Of a stretch of 64,000 nt of DNA, positions 9,189 to 21,059 are shown piece by piece. The first letter of the stretch is position 1. Every line of letters starts with the position of its first letter. The DNA is taken from contig RPFO01000076.1 of assembly GCA_009746045.1 (NCBI GenBank), positions 4,581,775 through 4,645,774 of the forward strand. The letters run 5' to 3'. Origin of the DNA: Mesostigma viride. Taxonomy: Eukaryota > Streptophyta > Mesostigmatophyceae > Mesostigmatales > Mesostigmataceae. The notes under the pieces are model-generated. The model was not told the DNA's origin. It saw only the letters and a list, made by a program, of their open reading frames with translations, and searched no databases. The position numbers and the translations under genes were made by a program.

Positions 9189-10830
9189 CCCAGGTTTGAT
9201 CCAAAAAAGAAAGAGGATAAGCTAGTGTTCCCGGGTTTGCCAGAGGGCCATACCCAGGATGAAGCTAGGGAGTGGTTGTTTAAGTTGTCACATGCGTATG
9301 CTAGTGATAATGTGCGTGATTGGTTTGCATCCCTGCGTGCATCCACACCCATCCATCAATCTGCCAAGCCTATCCAGCAGTTTGTACAATTGTACCAAAA
9401 GCGTGCCAGCAGCGGGGTAGATGTGGCAGAAAATGTGTTGTGGGCGCAGTTCATGGTAGACCTTAGGGCACTCGTCACCACGGGGGAGCACTTAGAAGTA
9501 CTTAAGGGCTTCCAGTGGATAGAGGCGTATAAGGTCAACAAGCGTGACTATGTGAGTGACAACAAAAAGTACGTCATGTACATACGAGGGGGATGAGGAG
9601 CTGAAGAAGCTCAATGCCAAGTACCTAGTACACCTATGGCTACAAAAGGCAGAACTGGACCCTACCACCCTGTCAGTCATACTGGCAGGTCTGAAGGATA
9701 AGTGGGAGGACTTCAGGAAGGCAATGGCTTATGTGCAGCAATGCCTAGAGCCATTTGCTGCTGCAGCCAAGGATGTAAAGGTGAAGCAGGTAAAGGGGGA
9801 GGAAGCCTCAGGTACGGGGCTCTCCAAAAAGCAGATGCAGTCGCTGGTGGCCCAGGTAAAGGCGGTAATGGGGGGGGATAAAAACAAAAACAACAAAAGT
9901 GGGGGAGGTGGAAACAAGGGGGGGGGGAAGAATAATAACAACAAAAACAGAAAACAAAGTGGGGGAGCTAGCAAGCCAGGGGGTGCTAAGCCAGCAGGGG
10001 GGGACAAGAGGTTGCCTCATGACCCCACCAAACATTGCACTAGGTGCCTTTGTAAGGGGCACCTAAAAGATGATTGCTGGAAGGGCAAACCCGACTATGG
10101 TTCTGACGTGGATGTTTGTCCTGGATGTTGGAAAACACGTCACCCCATTGCAGCAGGAGCGCGCTGCACGGCTCCCAGGCACAACAAGAACACGCCAGGG
10201 CGCTACAACCGCGCGGGGGCGGCAGACCAGGGAGACTCCTGTAAGCTACCCTCACCATTTTTCACAAATGGTTTCCTGTTACCTTCTGTCTGCCAAGTGT
10301 TGCCTGAGTGTGAGGATGTGGATTGGGATGTGGCATATGATATGACCCTGTCACACATGATGCGTGACCCCACCATAGCTTCCCTTAGTGCAGCAGCAGA
10401 AAAGGTAATCACGTATGGTGCTCTAGCAGAGCAACTGCACAAGGTTATGGGCCATGAGGCTGTGGCTGAAAGGCTAGCCAATAAAATACAAGGCCATGAT
10501 CTGGAACAGATGTGCAGGCACGTACGTAAGCACTGTGAGCAATGTCAGCTATATGCTCCTAAGCCCAGAAAATGGCATGTGGCCACACCACCACTGGCTA
10601 GAGGCAAACTGGTTGGGGATGTTATACACGTGGTGAAGGACACGGTATACTACCTAGTCATAAAGGATGCCTGGTCAAGGTTTGTGGTAGTGGAGCCTCT
10701 GCCTGGGATGGATAAAGAGCAGCTGCACAGAGCTTTACAGATAGCCTTGGCACGTTTTCACCCCATTGAAAAAGTAATGCTGGATCAGCAGTTTCTCTGC
10801 ATCCAGGACAGGAATGATCTCAGCCCAAGA
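9189..10830 (+). pseudogene. Gag C-terminal half, zinc knuckle and integrase N-terminus of element 2
   Basis: Continues the frame of 1-729. A Gag helical region (REWLFKLSHAYASDNVRDW and following) runs to about 9570, where a one-base shift moves to the next frame. After a Lys/Asn/Gly-rich linker comes CTRCLCKGHLKDDC at 10036-10077, a CX2CX4HX4C knuckle. No stop separates Gag from Pol here, unlike elements 1, 3, 4 and 5. The integrase zinc region (His pair at about 10438-10455, Cys pair at about 10535) and the first catalytic Asp region follow. The frame fails near 10825, just after the second Asp (MLDQQF). Confidence 0.78.
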
Positions 10831-11936
10831 TAGAAGTGTCTGGGGCTCAAGATCATGAACGTCAGGGGTTGGTAGAACGTACCACGAGAGCCATCAGGGA
10901 TGTGATAAGAAAAATGCCATCCAGGTTGGCTGACTCTGGTAGCTATGCTGACAGGGCATCTTGGGCAGCAGGGGTGACTACCCAGCTAAACGCCAAACCA
11001 ATAATGTCCTCACCTTTTGGGGAAATCACCCCAACTGGCCTTCAGTCAGGCAGCCATGCTTCAGAGGTACACACTCACTACAACACACAAAGGCAGCACT
11101 TAGCCAAGTTGCTGGCAAAGAAAGACAAAAATAATGCCAGGCCTGTGTTTGAAGTGGGGGACCATGTGTTGTTTTTCAGAGAAGGTGACAGAGGAAGAGC
11201 ACACTCTGCCAGATGGCACGGTCCAGCTGTAGTCACAAAAATTCATGAAGAAGGGACTGCAGTCACTATACAACATGACAGAGAGCGTGTGGTCAGCAAG
11301 CATAGACTCAAGCTTCATTACCCACCACTGGCAGACGTGTCAGGGGTAGAATTCTTGGACATGGATTCAGAGCAGGAGTCTGGTGGATTGATCTCACCCA
11401 ATGAATTGGCTAGGGACGTCATTGATGCAAGCACTAGTACCACAGTAGAAGCTCCTGTATTCCTCAGTAGTGCAGCCACACTACAACCCACTAGTCCACC
11501 TGGGCAGGAGGAAGGTGCGCAGGGTGAGCAGCAGGTAGCCCCTCCCTCACACCTGGAGGAGTCACAAGAGAAAGCAGATCCTGTCGTTCCCAGGAAGTCA
11601 TTTGCTGAGATTCTTAAGGCCTTGCACAAGGCACACAACACTAAAGCAGTTGTGGCAACAGGTGCATCACAAGTCAATGCTGTAGGGGATGCAGGTCAAG
11701 ATCCTAGTATTTTGGCTGTAGACACCCAAGCACAGGTGAGTATCATCAGTGCAGCAGCTGTATCTGGTCTGAAAATGAAGGCCTCACCATGGGCTAGAGT
11801 GTCAGATTTTTCAGGCAAAACAAAAATGCAGGTCAAAGGTCAGGTGAGCATTCAAATCTTGGGTATGCCCACTCCATTTCAGGTGGTTGAGGGTTACTCA
11901 GGGAATGCCCTGTTAGGGGAACCTTTTGTATCTTAC
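10831..11936 (+). pseudogene. Integrase C-terminus and retropepsin-like domain of element 2
   Basis: Opens with RQGLVERTTRAI, the integrase Glu motif, then a basic C-terminal domain (VGDHVLFFREGDRGRAHSAR, a GPY/F or SH3-like fold). A linker rich in Pro/Ser/Glu is followed by VDTQAQVSII (Asp codon 11721), a flap-like SDFSGKTKMQVKGQ and LLGEPF, the same retropepsin-like layout as in element 1. The frame reads to TAC at 11934-11936 and resumes at 12620 once the solo LTR is removed. Confidence 0.8.
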
Positions 11937-12614
11937 TGTTGCGAACCCGACCCTTGGAACGGGCGCAACAATGGAATAAATTATGTGTTTTGGCTTGTTG
12001 TCATAGTCCGTAGGACTTTGGGACTCATTTCGGGACTTAATTTGGGAATTGTCCCTTGGTCAGGACTTTTGTATGGAATTATGATAGTTTGTGTGATTCG
12101 GACCAGTTATTTTGGGCCTAGGTTGATGTATGCGATCTTCTAGGGGCCGGTGCAGTCGCGCCGCGCTGCGTACTTTATAGCTGGTTGAGATATTGTACTC
12201 ATGCGTGGATTCTGTAGCCTGGCGAGGGTCGATGTCGACCCGAGGATCTTGTGTGGACTGCATGCTTCGTAATTCTCTGGAAGGTCGGCGCCATGTCGGC
12301 GCCACTTGCCAGCTTGGTGGCAGACCTAGGTGAAATTGGTCCGAGGACGAGAGTCTCGTCCTCTTGGTTCGATGAATGTAAAGTGCGATGAAGCCTACAC
12401 ATTGAACCTGGGGCACTTATCCATTTGTAATTGGTCTTGCTAGCCATTATAAGTGTGTATTAATTAGCTTGGCATCAAGTCGCGGTGCCAGATATCTCAC
12501 GACCCCAGTCGTGAAGCGCAATCTGCATTAGGCCACCTTGATTCTTCCTCTTACCGGCACAGTTGATCTTTCGCGACGTAGCTCAGGTTTAGGTGTAAAT
12601 CTGGGTTCGTTACA
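11937..12614. repeat. Solo LTR of an unrelated LTR retrotransposon
   Basis: 678 bp with canonical TG...CA ends inside imperfect inverted termini (TGTTGCGAACCC and GGGTTCGTTACA). It is flanked by the 5-bp duplication CTTAC (11932-11936 and 12615-12619). No internal region is present, so this is the product of LTR-LTR recombination. Removing it with one CTTAC restores the element 2 protease-RT frame. No other copy is in the window, so the family is unknown and the strand undetermined. Confidence 0.9.
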
Positions 12615-12619
12615 CTTAC

Positions 12620-14435
12620 CCTGGTGTTGTCATCTCAGCTGGGAGGTTGAGTGTGGCAGGGGTAGGACAGGTACCTCTAGATCATTTTAAAATCCCTTTG
12701 AGCCAGATTAGCACTGGGTTGGATGCTGCCATCCATGCAGTTAAGCCCAAGTACATCCCAGGTCAGGAACCATGTGTGGAAGACCTCATACACTCTCAAA
12801 AGCTACACCCTTCAGCGTTTGGGCTTGGTAGATGGGATGTTGCATCCATGTCTCCCCTGTCCTATGATGATATTGTACGGGACTGCCAGACGCAGATTGG
12901 GTTTCTTAAGTGGCTGGAGGCTTTTACCAAAGCCAGGGAGGAGTGGGTTGTTCCAGATGCACGTAGTCACACTCACACACCACCTGTGACTCCTCTTGAT
13001 GTTATGCCAGCTGGAGCCAAAAAGCTAAGGTTAAAGTTTGTGTGCAAGCATAAACCTCAGGCTGATGGGGGACCACCCATTTTCCATGCTAGGCCATGTG
13101 TCACTGAGTTCAGGGGCTCTACAGAGCTGACAGAGGCTGAGCTTTATACTCCTGGTATTCAGCAAACGTCTCTCAAGGTGTTGCTTTCCTTGTTTTTGCA
13201 TCAGATTAATACAGGGAAGGATTATGTGTGTAAAGCCACAGATATCAAAAGAGCCTTTCTAAAGGGGGACCCTGCCATAGCACAGCAGGTCTGGAGAGGT
13301 CAGGTATACGTGGTGAACACTCCTAAGGTGTGGCACAGGGATATTGTACAACCCTTGTTGAGGCCAAACCTGGGAGTTGAAGGGTTGCAGTCAGCTCCAA
13401 AAATTTTTAGGCTGGCTGCACAGGAGGTATTCATGAAGCTAGGGGCCACCTATGATGACATTGACCCTTGCTTGTTTGTCATCCCACACCCTGATGGACT
13501 GATGATGTTTGTCTGGCATGGGGATGATCAGTTAATCTCAGGTCCTAGAGCTGCAGTGGATGCTTTCATAGCTCAGGTGTCTGCCAGTTTTGAGATTGGC
13601 AAGCAGCTAGAGCTGGGCAAGGAGCCAGTCAAGTTCTGTGGCATGATGCTTGATCGAGTTGCTGCAGCAGCAGGGCAGCTGGGTTTGTTCCATGCAGGCC
13701 TCTGCTGAATACATTAAGTCTTGTCTGGATGTCCTGCCTGTTCACATCACCCCTGACATGTGCCCTACCATTAGAGGCAAGCTTGGTTGGCTATGTGCTA
13801 CATGTGCACCCCACCTGGCTTTTGTGAGCAGGGTATATGATGAGGTACTACAGGAGGTAGGAGCACGGGCAATCAAGCAGTTATTGCATGATGGTCCACC
13901 TTTGATGCTTCACTCACTGGACCTGTTTACTCCCATTCACATCACGTGCATGATGGATAGTTCAATGGAGTCCAGGGTAGTTACCAAGGTTCAAGCCAGA
14001 GAGGCTGGATTGTTTTTCCTGCATAACCAAGGTGGGAAGAAGTCACTAGTCTCCTGGTTCAGTAGATTGCACAAGAGGAAAGCTGTGAGTAGCAATGTAG
14101 CTGAATGCAGGGCTGTGGTATCTTCTGTCTTGCATGCAAGGTATCTCAATCACTTGCTGGTCTAACTTCTACACCAGGCTGGTAGCTCTGCAGGAGTGAA
14201 AGCACATTTGCTGACTGACTCTCAATCTATCATCTCTTTCCTTGCCAATCCTTTGGCTGTACACTCGGACCTGGATTGGATTGTGCTAAAACAGGAATGC
14301 AAGTACCTGGAGTCTAAAGCCCACGTCAGGGACAAAGACAATGCTGCAGATGCACTGACCAAGGTGCCACAAGCAGCGGGACCACAGTACCAGGTCTTGT
14401 ATGGGTTGATGAACCCTGGTTACAGTCTGAAGTGA
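12620..14435 (+). pseudogene. Reverse transcriptase and RNase H of element 2
   Basis: RT blocks: ELYTPGIQQTSLKVLLSLF, TDIKRAFLKGD with the first catalytic Asp, DIDPCLFVIP, and WHGDD at 13514-13528 in the place of YVDD. A frameshift near 13690 leads into the connection and RNase H (MMDSSMESRVVTKV, SSNVAECRAVV), a TAA at 14163-14165, then the last RNase H block (LLTDSQSIISFL, DADALTK-like NAADALTK) ending at 14435. Copia-type RT/RNase H, inactive. Confidence 0.85.
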
Positions 14436-14819
14436 CTGGCACATTGTACATGTTAGCCCATGACCCCCTGCCTAATACTGCAGCTGAAAGGCTGCAGTGG
14501 CAGCTGGGTAGTTTTCTGACAGTGAGAAGCACTGGTCTAGAAAGTTGGGACATGATGAATGTGTTATGTATTGAATAAAATTTGGTGAGACACCTGTTTG
14601 GATGACCATGACATGCTGGGGCCTTGAGCACCCATCTCACTCAGTTAAGAAACCATGCTTGAGACATGGGGCCTTTTTAATGCATCTCTTGTACATGTGT
14701 GAGGTGACCTTTGGGTCCTAGTAGGTTATCTGACAGTTTTTCTAAGGCATTGGGAATGGCTGCGTCCATTTAATGGCTATGTGTGTTTCTGTTGAAACCC
14801 AAAGAAAACTTAAAGTGGG
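14436..14819 (+). other. 3' UTR and polypurine tract of element 2
   Basis: No gene seen. AATAAA at about 14574. The segment ends in a purine-rich stretch (AAAGAAAACTTAAAGTGGG) directly before the inferred LTR start. Confidence 0.55.
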
Positions 14820-15206
14820 AGTGAGTCTAAGTCTCCCGCCTGTAGCCTAAGTGGACACGTGCCAGCACCGCCGGCGCCCAATTGGGTACTGGGACGCTGC
14901 TGGACTAGAGCAGTCGTGGCATGGACACGTGGCTAGACTCAGTATGTGATGAGCCGGTACCTCAGTACCGGGACTGTAGTTGTCATGTTAGGACTGACTA
15001 GATCAGGTTGTAACTGATAGGCTAGTCCGTCCAGGATCAGTAAGTTAGGCTTAACTTACGCAAAGTCTGGTCAGCCGCAATTGACGGCTGACCAGCAGTA
15101 TATGTGCCATTCTATCCTAATGCCAAGGTGTCTCGTCGTCTCCACACTGGCCATTTGGCATCGTTTGCGTGCACTGAGTTTCCCAAGCTCTCAGCCTGCA
15201 CTAACT
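14820..15206 (+). repeat. 3' LTR of element 2 (inferred)
   Basis: 387 bp bounded by AGTGAGT and ACTAACT, near-perfect inverted ends of the AGT...ACT type shared by this lineage. The left side abuts a polypurine tract. The right side abuts, to the base, the point where the RT frame of element 3 resumes on the other strand. The matching 5' LTR is outside the window, so the boundaries rest on structure only. Confidence 0.65.
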
Positions 15207-17965
15207 TTGCCCAGTGAAAACTTGCCACTGATGACAGGAATAAATTTCTTCAGCCAGGTCGTGGGGGCTAGCAAATGCAGATCATCTCCATGCAAACTAG
15301 CATACACTGGCAGACCCTCCCATTGGGCCAGCAACAAACAGGGATCAACTGAAGACACTCTCAAGCCACACTCACTGACCAGAGCTTCCTGCAGCGTGAG
15401 TCTCCAGATGATTGGGCTCGACCTGAGTCCTTCCAGGCCCTTCAGAATAACCAGGAAATGTTGATGCAGCTCCAGCTTCCAGATAGCAGGCACCTCAACA
15501 CAGTAAGGCTCATCCTGCTTCCACACCCTCCTGGCCACTTCTGGATCAGATTTTAAAAATGCCCTCTTGAAGTCCAGCAGCACTGATGACATAGCTGCTC
15601 CCCTGTTCAGCAACCCCACGTAGAGACATAGCAAAATTCTCCATGTGTCGTGTAACATCCCTGGCGTGTACAGCTCCTCTCCTGGCAGACTCCCCGTGCC
15701 GTGATACTCATTCAGGACAGGCCTGACATGGGGCACTGATACCTCATCCACAACCTTCCTCTTCAGCACAAATCTCAAAGCAAGCTTCCTTGATGCTGGG
15801 GGACGTCTGTCTGTTGGTGCAGCACACTCAAACTGCAACCACTCCTCCAATGCCTTGGAGAAGGCGAGCTTCCAAGCCTCAAACAAAGTAGGCGAGCTCA
15901 TCTCTTGGACTAGCTGGTCATATGTCAAAGGAGAGTGTGCAGCAAGGCTCCTGTGAGTTATGCCAATACTGCTGGGGTGCAACACAGCTGGAATCACCAA
16001 ACTGGCTGCTGGGGGCACCTCCCCTTCATCCCATTTTACACCCTTGACCGGCTTGGCCCTGCACCTGACTGGAAATGTTGTCCTGAAATTTTCTAGGGGA
16101 ATCATCCCCCAGCCATCTCTTCTCAGAGCTGTAGCTCTGATAGAAATCCCAGGATTGCCCAGAAAATTCTGACCCAAAATCACAGGGCCATCATAGTCCT
16201 CTAGGACAAGGAAGGTCACATCCACACCCATGACAGGGGCAGTAACCTCTCCCAACACCCTTAGATGCGTCCTACCACTGAAATCAGACACCCAGGGGCA
16301 ACTTGGTTCTCCGACCAGCAGTTCTCCTGTATGCTGAGGTCCCATGACAGAAACCTGTGCATTGGTATCTATCTCCATGGCAGCTACCTCAGGTTCATCC
16401 AACTGGACAAGCTTGGACACCTTAGGCTCCTTCTTGGCTCTTTGCAAAGCCTGTACAATATCTGATAGACGCACACCCCTAGGCCTGGTGTCGGGCCGTT
16501 CCGGAGGTGCAGCCTGTCCGCCTGCTTGCCCAACCACCGTATGTGAAGGTACCCCAGGGGCCGGGCCAGGGTCACCCTGAGGGCTCGATACAGCTGTAGC
16601 ACCCTGATCAGGAAGTTCCACGTCACCCCCGCCTTGTACACCAACGGGCACCTGGAAGAGGTCTCCTTGATTACCTCCCCGGGGACGGATCTTTGACCAG
16701 GACAGACGGTGCACTGCTTGGGAGCCATCAATGGCCACCCAGCACTTATGGCCAGCGGCTTCTACTCGGGTCACCACCCCATCATGCCAGCTGCCACGTT
16801 TCCCTGGAAAGCTTGGCTCCTTCCACACAACAACCTGTTGTCCAACGTTAGGTTCTAGGACACTCCAGCCCTTGTCTTTCTGCCTCAGCTTGAGGAACTT
16901 GGCCTCTAGCTTCTCCTTCCATGCCTGCTCAGCATCAGCTGGCAGCATCCTGGTGTGCAGCATAAGAGGATTGATGGCAATGTCACCAAAGAACATGGGA
17001 GTCCTGAGGTTCAGCCTATCCTCCACAGAACGTAGCCATGCAGATGTCACAATGGCAGATGACGTCCTTGGAATCCTCTCCACCAGCAGCACAGTCTTGA
17101 TCTCTTGGATGGCTCTCTCCACCACCCCTTGCTGGCCGTGGCTCTCCCTGGGTGTAATCAGCAACTCTGGAAACTCTGGCAGGTTCTCACAGCACTCAAA
17201 CTGAATGTCACACTGCAACAACTCCAACCCAGGGTACCTGCTCCTTGTCAACTTCAGAGCAGCAATTAATGTAGGCTTCTCCATGTCAGGCAGGATCTCT
17301 AGGGTCTTGTACTTGGTATATCTGTCCACTGCCACCAGCAGCTTCAAACCCCTGATTCTCTGAATATCTACCTGCACATGGCCTGGCTGCAAAATAGGAG
17401 ACCTGGCATGAGACTGCTTGGGCTTTCTAGCAACTAGCCTGCACTTGCAAGCTTGAGCAACCTGTTGGCAGATGGAGTACAACTCACTTCCTCCCAGCCG
17501 TCTAGCAACTTGCAAAGACTGAGCTGCATGGCCAAACATGGTATGCAACCTTGAGGCAATGTCATACAAGAGAGAAAATCTTTTATTGTCATTATTAGCA
17601 CTCAAGGTATGTACAGATCCCTTATGTACAGGAGGCACCAGGGTCGTGCCTGTCAGACTGTCTCCAGCCCTATCCTCATCCTGACCATCCTGTGCCAGTC
17701 CTGCACGGTCAGAATGCTTCTGAGATCCACCTGGGTCCACAGCACCAGGTCCTACCTCAGGCTCAGCACCGCCATGGCGGGCACGTTGGCGAGTAACCAC
17801 TGCAGCTACAGCTGGCATACTCTCTGTGGTAACCAAGCTTGCCCCATCGTGTCCAATAGGCTCTGTCACTAGAGCATGGGGCTGCCCCTCACTGCCGTCA
17901 CTAGCAGCTACATTACACACCCCTGGGGGCACCCTCCAGGGTTCAGGGATGTGTGCAGGCTCAAG
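15207..17965 (-). CDS. pol: Pol of element 3: integrase - retropepsin-like - RT (truncated)
   Basis: Open from the codon after TGA 17968-17966, with the first ATG at 17932. After an acidic linker: integrase with His pair near 17530 (HTMFGH) and Cys pair near 17450 (CKC), Asp in VDIQRIRG, Asp in QCDIQFE, Glu in GVVERAIQEIK, and a C-terminal domain with WKEPSFPGKRGSWHDG. The retropepsin-like domain (DTNAQVSVM, SDFSGRTHL, VILGQNFL) lies near 16365-16150. RT has LDFKRAFLKSD and HGDD at 15281-15292. The last three residues and stop come from the neighbouring LTR. Same domain order as element 1 although the proteins are clearly diverged. Confidence 0.88.
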
Positions 17966-17968
17966 TCA
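17963..17968 (-). promoter_or_regulatory. Gag-Pol junction of element 3: UGA CUU
   Basis: The Gag frame ends in TGA (17968-17966) followed by CTT. Pol continues in the same frame with no other stop. UGA followed by CU is a leaky context; suppression is inferred. Confidence 0.6.
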
Positions 17969-19139
17969 ATGATCAGCAGCCTTGCCCTTGCCCTTATCCT
18001 GGGATGGACCAGCCTTCTCCTTGCTGCCACCCTGAGCTGGCTTGCTCTGACCTTCCTGCCTCAGGTACGAGGGACACTCATTCCTGAAGTGACCCTTCCC
18101 TTGGCAGAAATAACATTCCACCTGACTGATGTCCCGTGAGGTCCCACTGCTGGGCCCAGCCTTGGGAGGACCACCCACCCTCTTGAAGTCAAACTGGGAC
18201 TGTGGATGCCCCGACTTCGGCGGTGTCCCCCGTCCAGCCATTCTGCCACGCCCCCTCCTGGACCTTCCTCGACCCCTAGAAGAGGTCTCAGGCCCCTCGA
18301 GGACGCTGGGCCCCCGTGGCCCGATCCCCTCATGGACTTAACTGCAGGTTCAGCTGCCTCCTCGTCCCCTTGACGTGGGCGCTTACCACCTACATACTTG
18401 CCGCTGAAACACTCATACAACTGGTCCGTCATGGCTGCCCAGCCATGGACTTGTCGCATGTGGATGGTCACATTATCCATCGTGACAGGATCCAGCTGCA
18501 GCGACTTGAGAAAGTCGCCCATGGCCATCCGATCTGCAACGAAGAATCCTTTGGCCATGGCGTCCTCCCTCAGCTTGACGAAGTCTTCAAAGGCGTGGAC
18601 CACTAGCTGCCCCTTGATGGGCTTGTAGTCCAGGTACTCTTGCTTCAGGTGAGAACCATCTATGGTCCTCTTGTCACTCAGGAACACCCTGAGTCGCGTC
18701 ATAAACGCAGCCCAGGTGTCCCCGCGTGTGTCGCTCCCGGACAAACTTGAACAGCCGCCTCGCCGACTGCCTTATGTAGGCACTAGACGCCAGGATGCGA
18801 AGCTTGTCACCGGTGTAGATGTCCGTGTACAAGTTCATGTCCTCTAACATCCTCTCAGCGTCCCGGGGCTGCCAATTGTCCTTGATGGACTGAAACTGGC
18901 CTAGCACCGCGTACCCCTCAGCCACGGTCGGCCGCCTAGGTGCGCTTGATCTGCAGCTGGCGCGTTCTGACCGCCCTGAGATCCTTGGCTCTGATCATCT
19001 GCCAGCGCAGCCTGGTCTCCCAGCGCCTGGCCGTCACCGCGTCCATCGCGTCCATCGCGTCCATCGCGTCCATCCATCCCAGCGCCGCGCCGCTCAAAGC
19101 CATACCGCGCCCTCGTTGGTCAATAGCTCCCTCACTCAT
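17966..19139 (-). pseudogene. gag: Gag of element 3 with CCHC zinc knuckle
   Basis: Starts at ATG 19139. The N-terminus carries four to five Met-Asp-Ala repeats made by a 9-bp tandem repeat. The capsid-like region (WQPRDAERMLEDMNLYT, then the RTIDGSHLKQEYLDYK region and DRMAMGDFLKSLQL) is followed by a basic linker and CYFCQGKGHFRNEC (about 18120-18079), a CX2CX4HX4C knuckle. Frameshifts near 18936, 18690 and 18250 break it. Ends at TGA 17968-17966. Confidence 0.75.
19040..19077. repeat. 9-bp tandem repeat (GCGTCCATC)n in Gag of element 3
   Basis: Four perfect copies plus a partial fifth, in frame, giving a Met-Asp-Ala repeat on the minus strand. A likely slippage site. Confidence 0.85.
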
Positions 19140-19422
19140 GATGGCCCTGTTCAGATCTGCTACAGCCAGCCAAGTGGCCAAGCAGCAATTAAAGCAATAT
19201 AAGCTACTGAACAAGAAAGGAAAATGACAAGTGTTACCACTCAGTCAAGACCACCACGGTCACCCGCGGGCGCTTCCTGGTTCTCCTTGTCGCTGTCACT
19301 GTCGCTGTCGCTCACACGATAAGCTCTGGCACCCTGCTACCCGCTGCGCCGTCGTCGCCCGCTGTCGGCCCGCGATGACAGCGTCGTCACCGTTAGTGTA
19401 GTAGACAGGTGACAACCCGTCG

Positions 19423-20159
19423 TTAACACCCCGCGGATTGTATCTTGGCACCTCGGTCGCCAAGCTCCTCGTCGCCTAGACCAGCGACCCCCACAGCTCC
19501 CACCTCAAGGTCACTGTCGTAACCAAGAGGGGCGAACTCCTCCCAACGCGTCACACGAACGCGAAGAGGTTGGGGCAGTTCCTGAAAAGGAACCCTTCCT
19601 CGCTCCGGAATCCTGCCGACTCGTGCCGCACGCTGACCTCCGGTGATGGCTTCCGCAGCCGCCTCGACCTCTGCCAGCCGCCTGTAGCGCTCCGCCCCGC
19701 GTCGCTCACGTCGAACTGGTCCCGCTGCAACACCCTCGTCGCCGATTACGCCTGCGAACGTACGTTGTACACCCGCACCCGCTGCTGCCTGCACGAACTC
19801 GTGTCGCACCGCACCAGCTGGCTCCGCAGCTTCTCCTCGCCTGGCCGCCAACTCCGCACGCACCCGCTCAGCTAAGGCTGTAATCACAGTCTGGATCCGA
19901 CCAAACCGTGCAGCTCTTGCTCGATGTCGTCGACGCTCCGGTGCTCCGGAATGACGATGGTTCGGACGTGCTGCAGAATGCGCTCCCAATCCTCGACCTG
20001 GTCGTCGACGAATTGCACAAAGTTGCGATTAACAGGTGGACGATCTGCAAGCAATAAAGATAAATCTCGAACCACACGACGCAATTCAGGCGAAATGGAA
20101 CCACCAGCAGACTGCCGAGGAAACCGGAAATTCTGCTGCCGTTGTTCTTCCTGCACCAT
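19423..20159 (-). pseudogene. ORF upstream of Gag in element 3
   Basis: Starts at ATG 20159, about 93 bases after the LTR. The frame shifts once near 19884-19900 and ends at 19423, about 280 bases before the Gag ATG. The product is rich in Arg, Ala and Glu with a probable coiled-coil (LAEVEAAAEAI) and a C-terminal WEEFAPLGYDSD motif. I do not recognise it. Its place matches the extra ORF of elements 1 and 5, though I see no clear residue identity between them. Confidence 0.5.
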
Positions 20160-20252
20160 TCGACACCTGACGAGCTTCTCGCGTCGTCAACGCTGCACGC
20201 AGCAAACAGCAACGACCCTCCTGGCCGTTCCGTCGAGACTGCTTGTAATTTG

Positions 20253-20945
20253 AGTTAACGTTTTTAAACGCAATGTATAGGATATGGTTGCAATGCAGCA
20301 ATGTGTGAATGTGGTTGGAAACGGAGCTTTGTTAAAATTGGATAATGTTACAGCGCTCACACACTTGAGGCTTGTACACGAGTTTGCCAAGTCAAGGCAA
20401 CACACGTGAGGCGGGCTCGCAAGAGATGCCCAATTGGCACTGGCCTATTCTTTATATACTTGTGCACTGTGCTTGCTAGTCCTGAGCAGCCTAGGAGGCC
20501 TGCTCAGTAATAACACTCCCGGTACAGTATTCACTACCTGTACAGCGCCCAGTTCCTATACAGTAGGTCTGCCATACAGGTACAGTGACCACAGAGCACA
20601 GTCCACAGTGACTATTGCATCTGCACCTAGAAGTCCAGGACTAAACCTGCGGTACCAACAGACCACAGGTTAAGGTTCCTATTTCCTGCGTACGACGTAT
20701 TAATCCAATACCGTCGTAGGTTCAGCACCTAATTCCTGTCAGCCCAGGAATTACTGTCGACCCCATATGTCGTCGGCAAATATTCACGTCCGACTTAGAA
20801 GAACAGCCGGCTCGCGCTCGCGCGCGACCGGGAAGTCGGAACGCCATAACTTTCTTGATACTTGTCGGAATGAACTCGTTCCGGTGCCGCTGGAATCGCA
20901 GAGATATGCCAAATCAGGAACACGCCAATGCGCTTGGCGTTAACT
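20253..20945 (-). repeat. 5' LTR of element 3
   Basis: 693 bp bounded by AGTTAACG and CGTTAACT, perfect inverted ends of the same AGT...ACT type as elements 1, 2 and 5. It lies directly upstream of the first ORF of element 3. The other LTR is outside the window. Confidence 0.7.
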
Positions 20946-21059
20946 CCTTCGGTGGAGGGTCTCCCTCCGCTGGAGGGTCTTCATCAGGCCGCCACAGCTC
21001 CGGGTTCAGACCGAGGACCTTCAGCCTGCCACGAAGTGACCCGCTCGCCATAGCCTTCC
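20946..21059 (-). pseudogene. Possible exon cut by element 3
   Basis: On the minus strand a pyrimidine-rich tract with TATATGCAG (a good 3' splice site) precedes an open stretch starting GGAAGGCTATGG. It encodes LRGRLKVLGLNPELWRP and a Pro/Glu-rich tail, then is cut at 20946 by the LTR of element 3. It may be a downstream exon of the CACTA-type transposase gene on the same strand, or a host exon. I do not recognise the peptide. Confidence 0.35.

Larger units (their letters stand above)
1..15206 (+). mobile_element. Copia-like element 2 (interrupted, 5' end outside window)
   Basis: Element 2 is read from three pieces: 1-729, 9189-11936 and 12620-15206. The gaps are filled by element 1 (730-9183) and a solo LTR (11937-12614), each with its own 5-bp target duplication. 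Domain order is Gag with a CCHC knuckle, integrase, retropepsin-like domain, RT, RNase H, then a 387-bp 3' LTR. Its own 3' LTR ends exactly where the RT frame of minus-strand element 3 resumes, so element 2 is itself an insertion. Several single-base frameshifts (near 9570, 10825, 13690) and a stop at 14165 make it inactive. The 5' LTR must lie to the left of the window. Confidence 0.85.
15207..20945 (-). mobile_element. Copia-like element 3 (oldest layer; 3' part displaced beyond window)
   Basis: Read on the minus strand: LTR (20945-20253), upstream ORF, Gag with zinc knuckle, TGA junction, Pol with integrase, retropepsin-like domain and RT. RT stops abruptly at 15207, about 20 codons after HGDD, where the LTR of element 2 begins. 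The missing RT end, RNase H and 3' LTR should lie left of base 1. Pol has about 900 uninterrupted codons, the longest intact Pol frame of the five copies, although Gag carries frameshifts. Confidence 0.85.

Noticed and set aside
11937-12143. Hydrophobic C-terminal tail of the element 2 protein (apparent membrane protein)
   Set aside because: The tail is translated from the solo LTR inserted at 11937 and is not part of the original gene.
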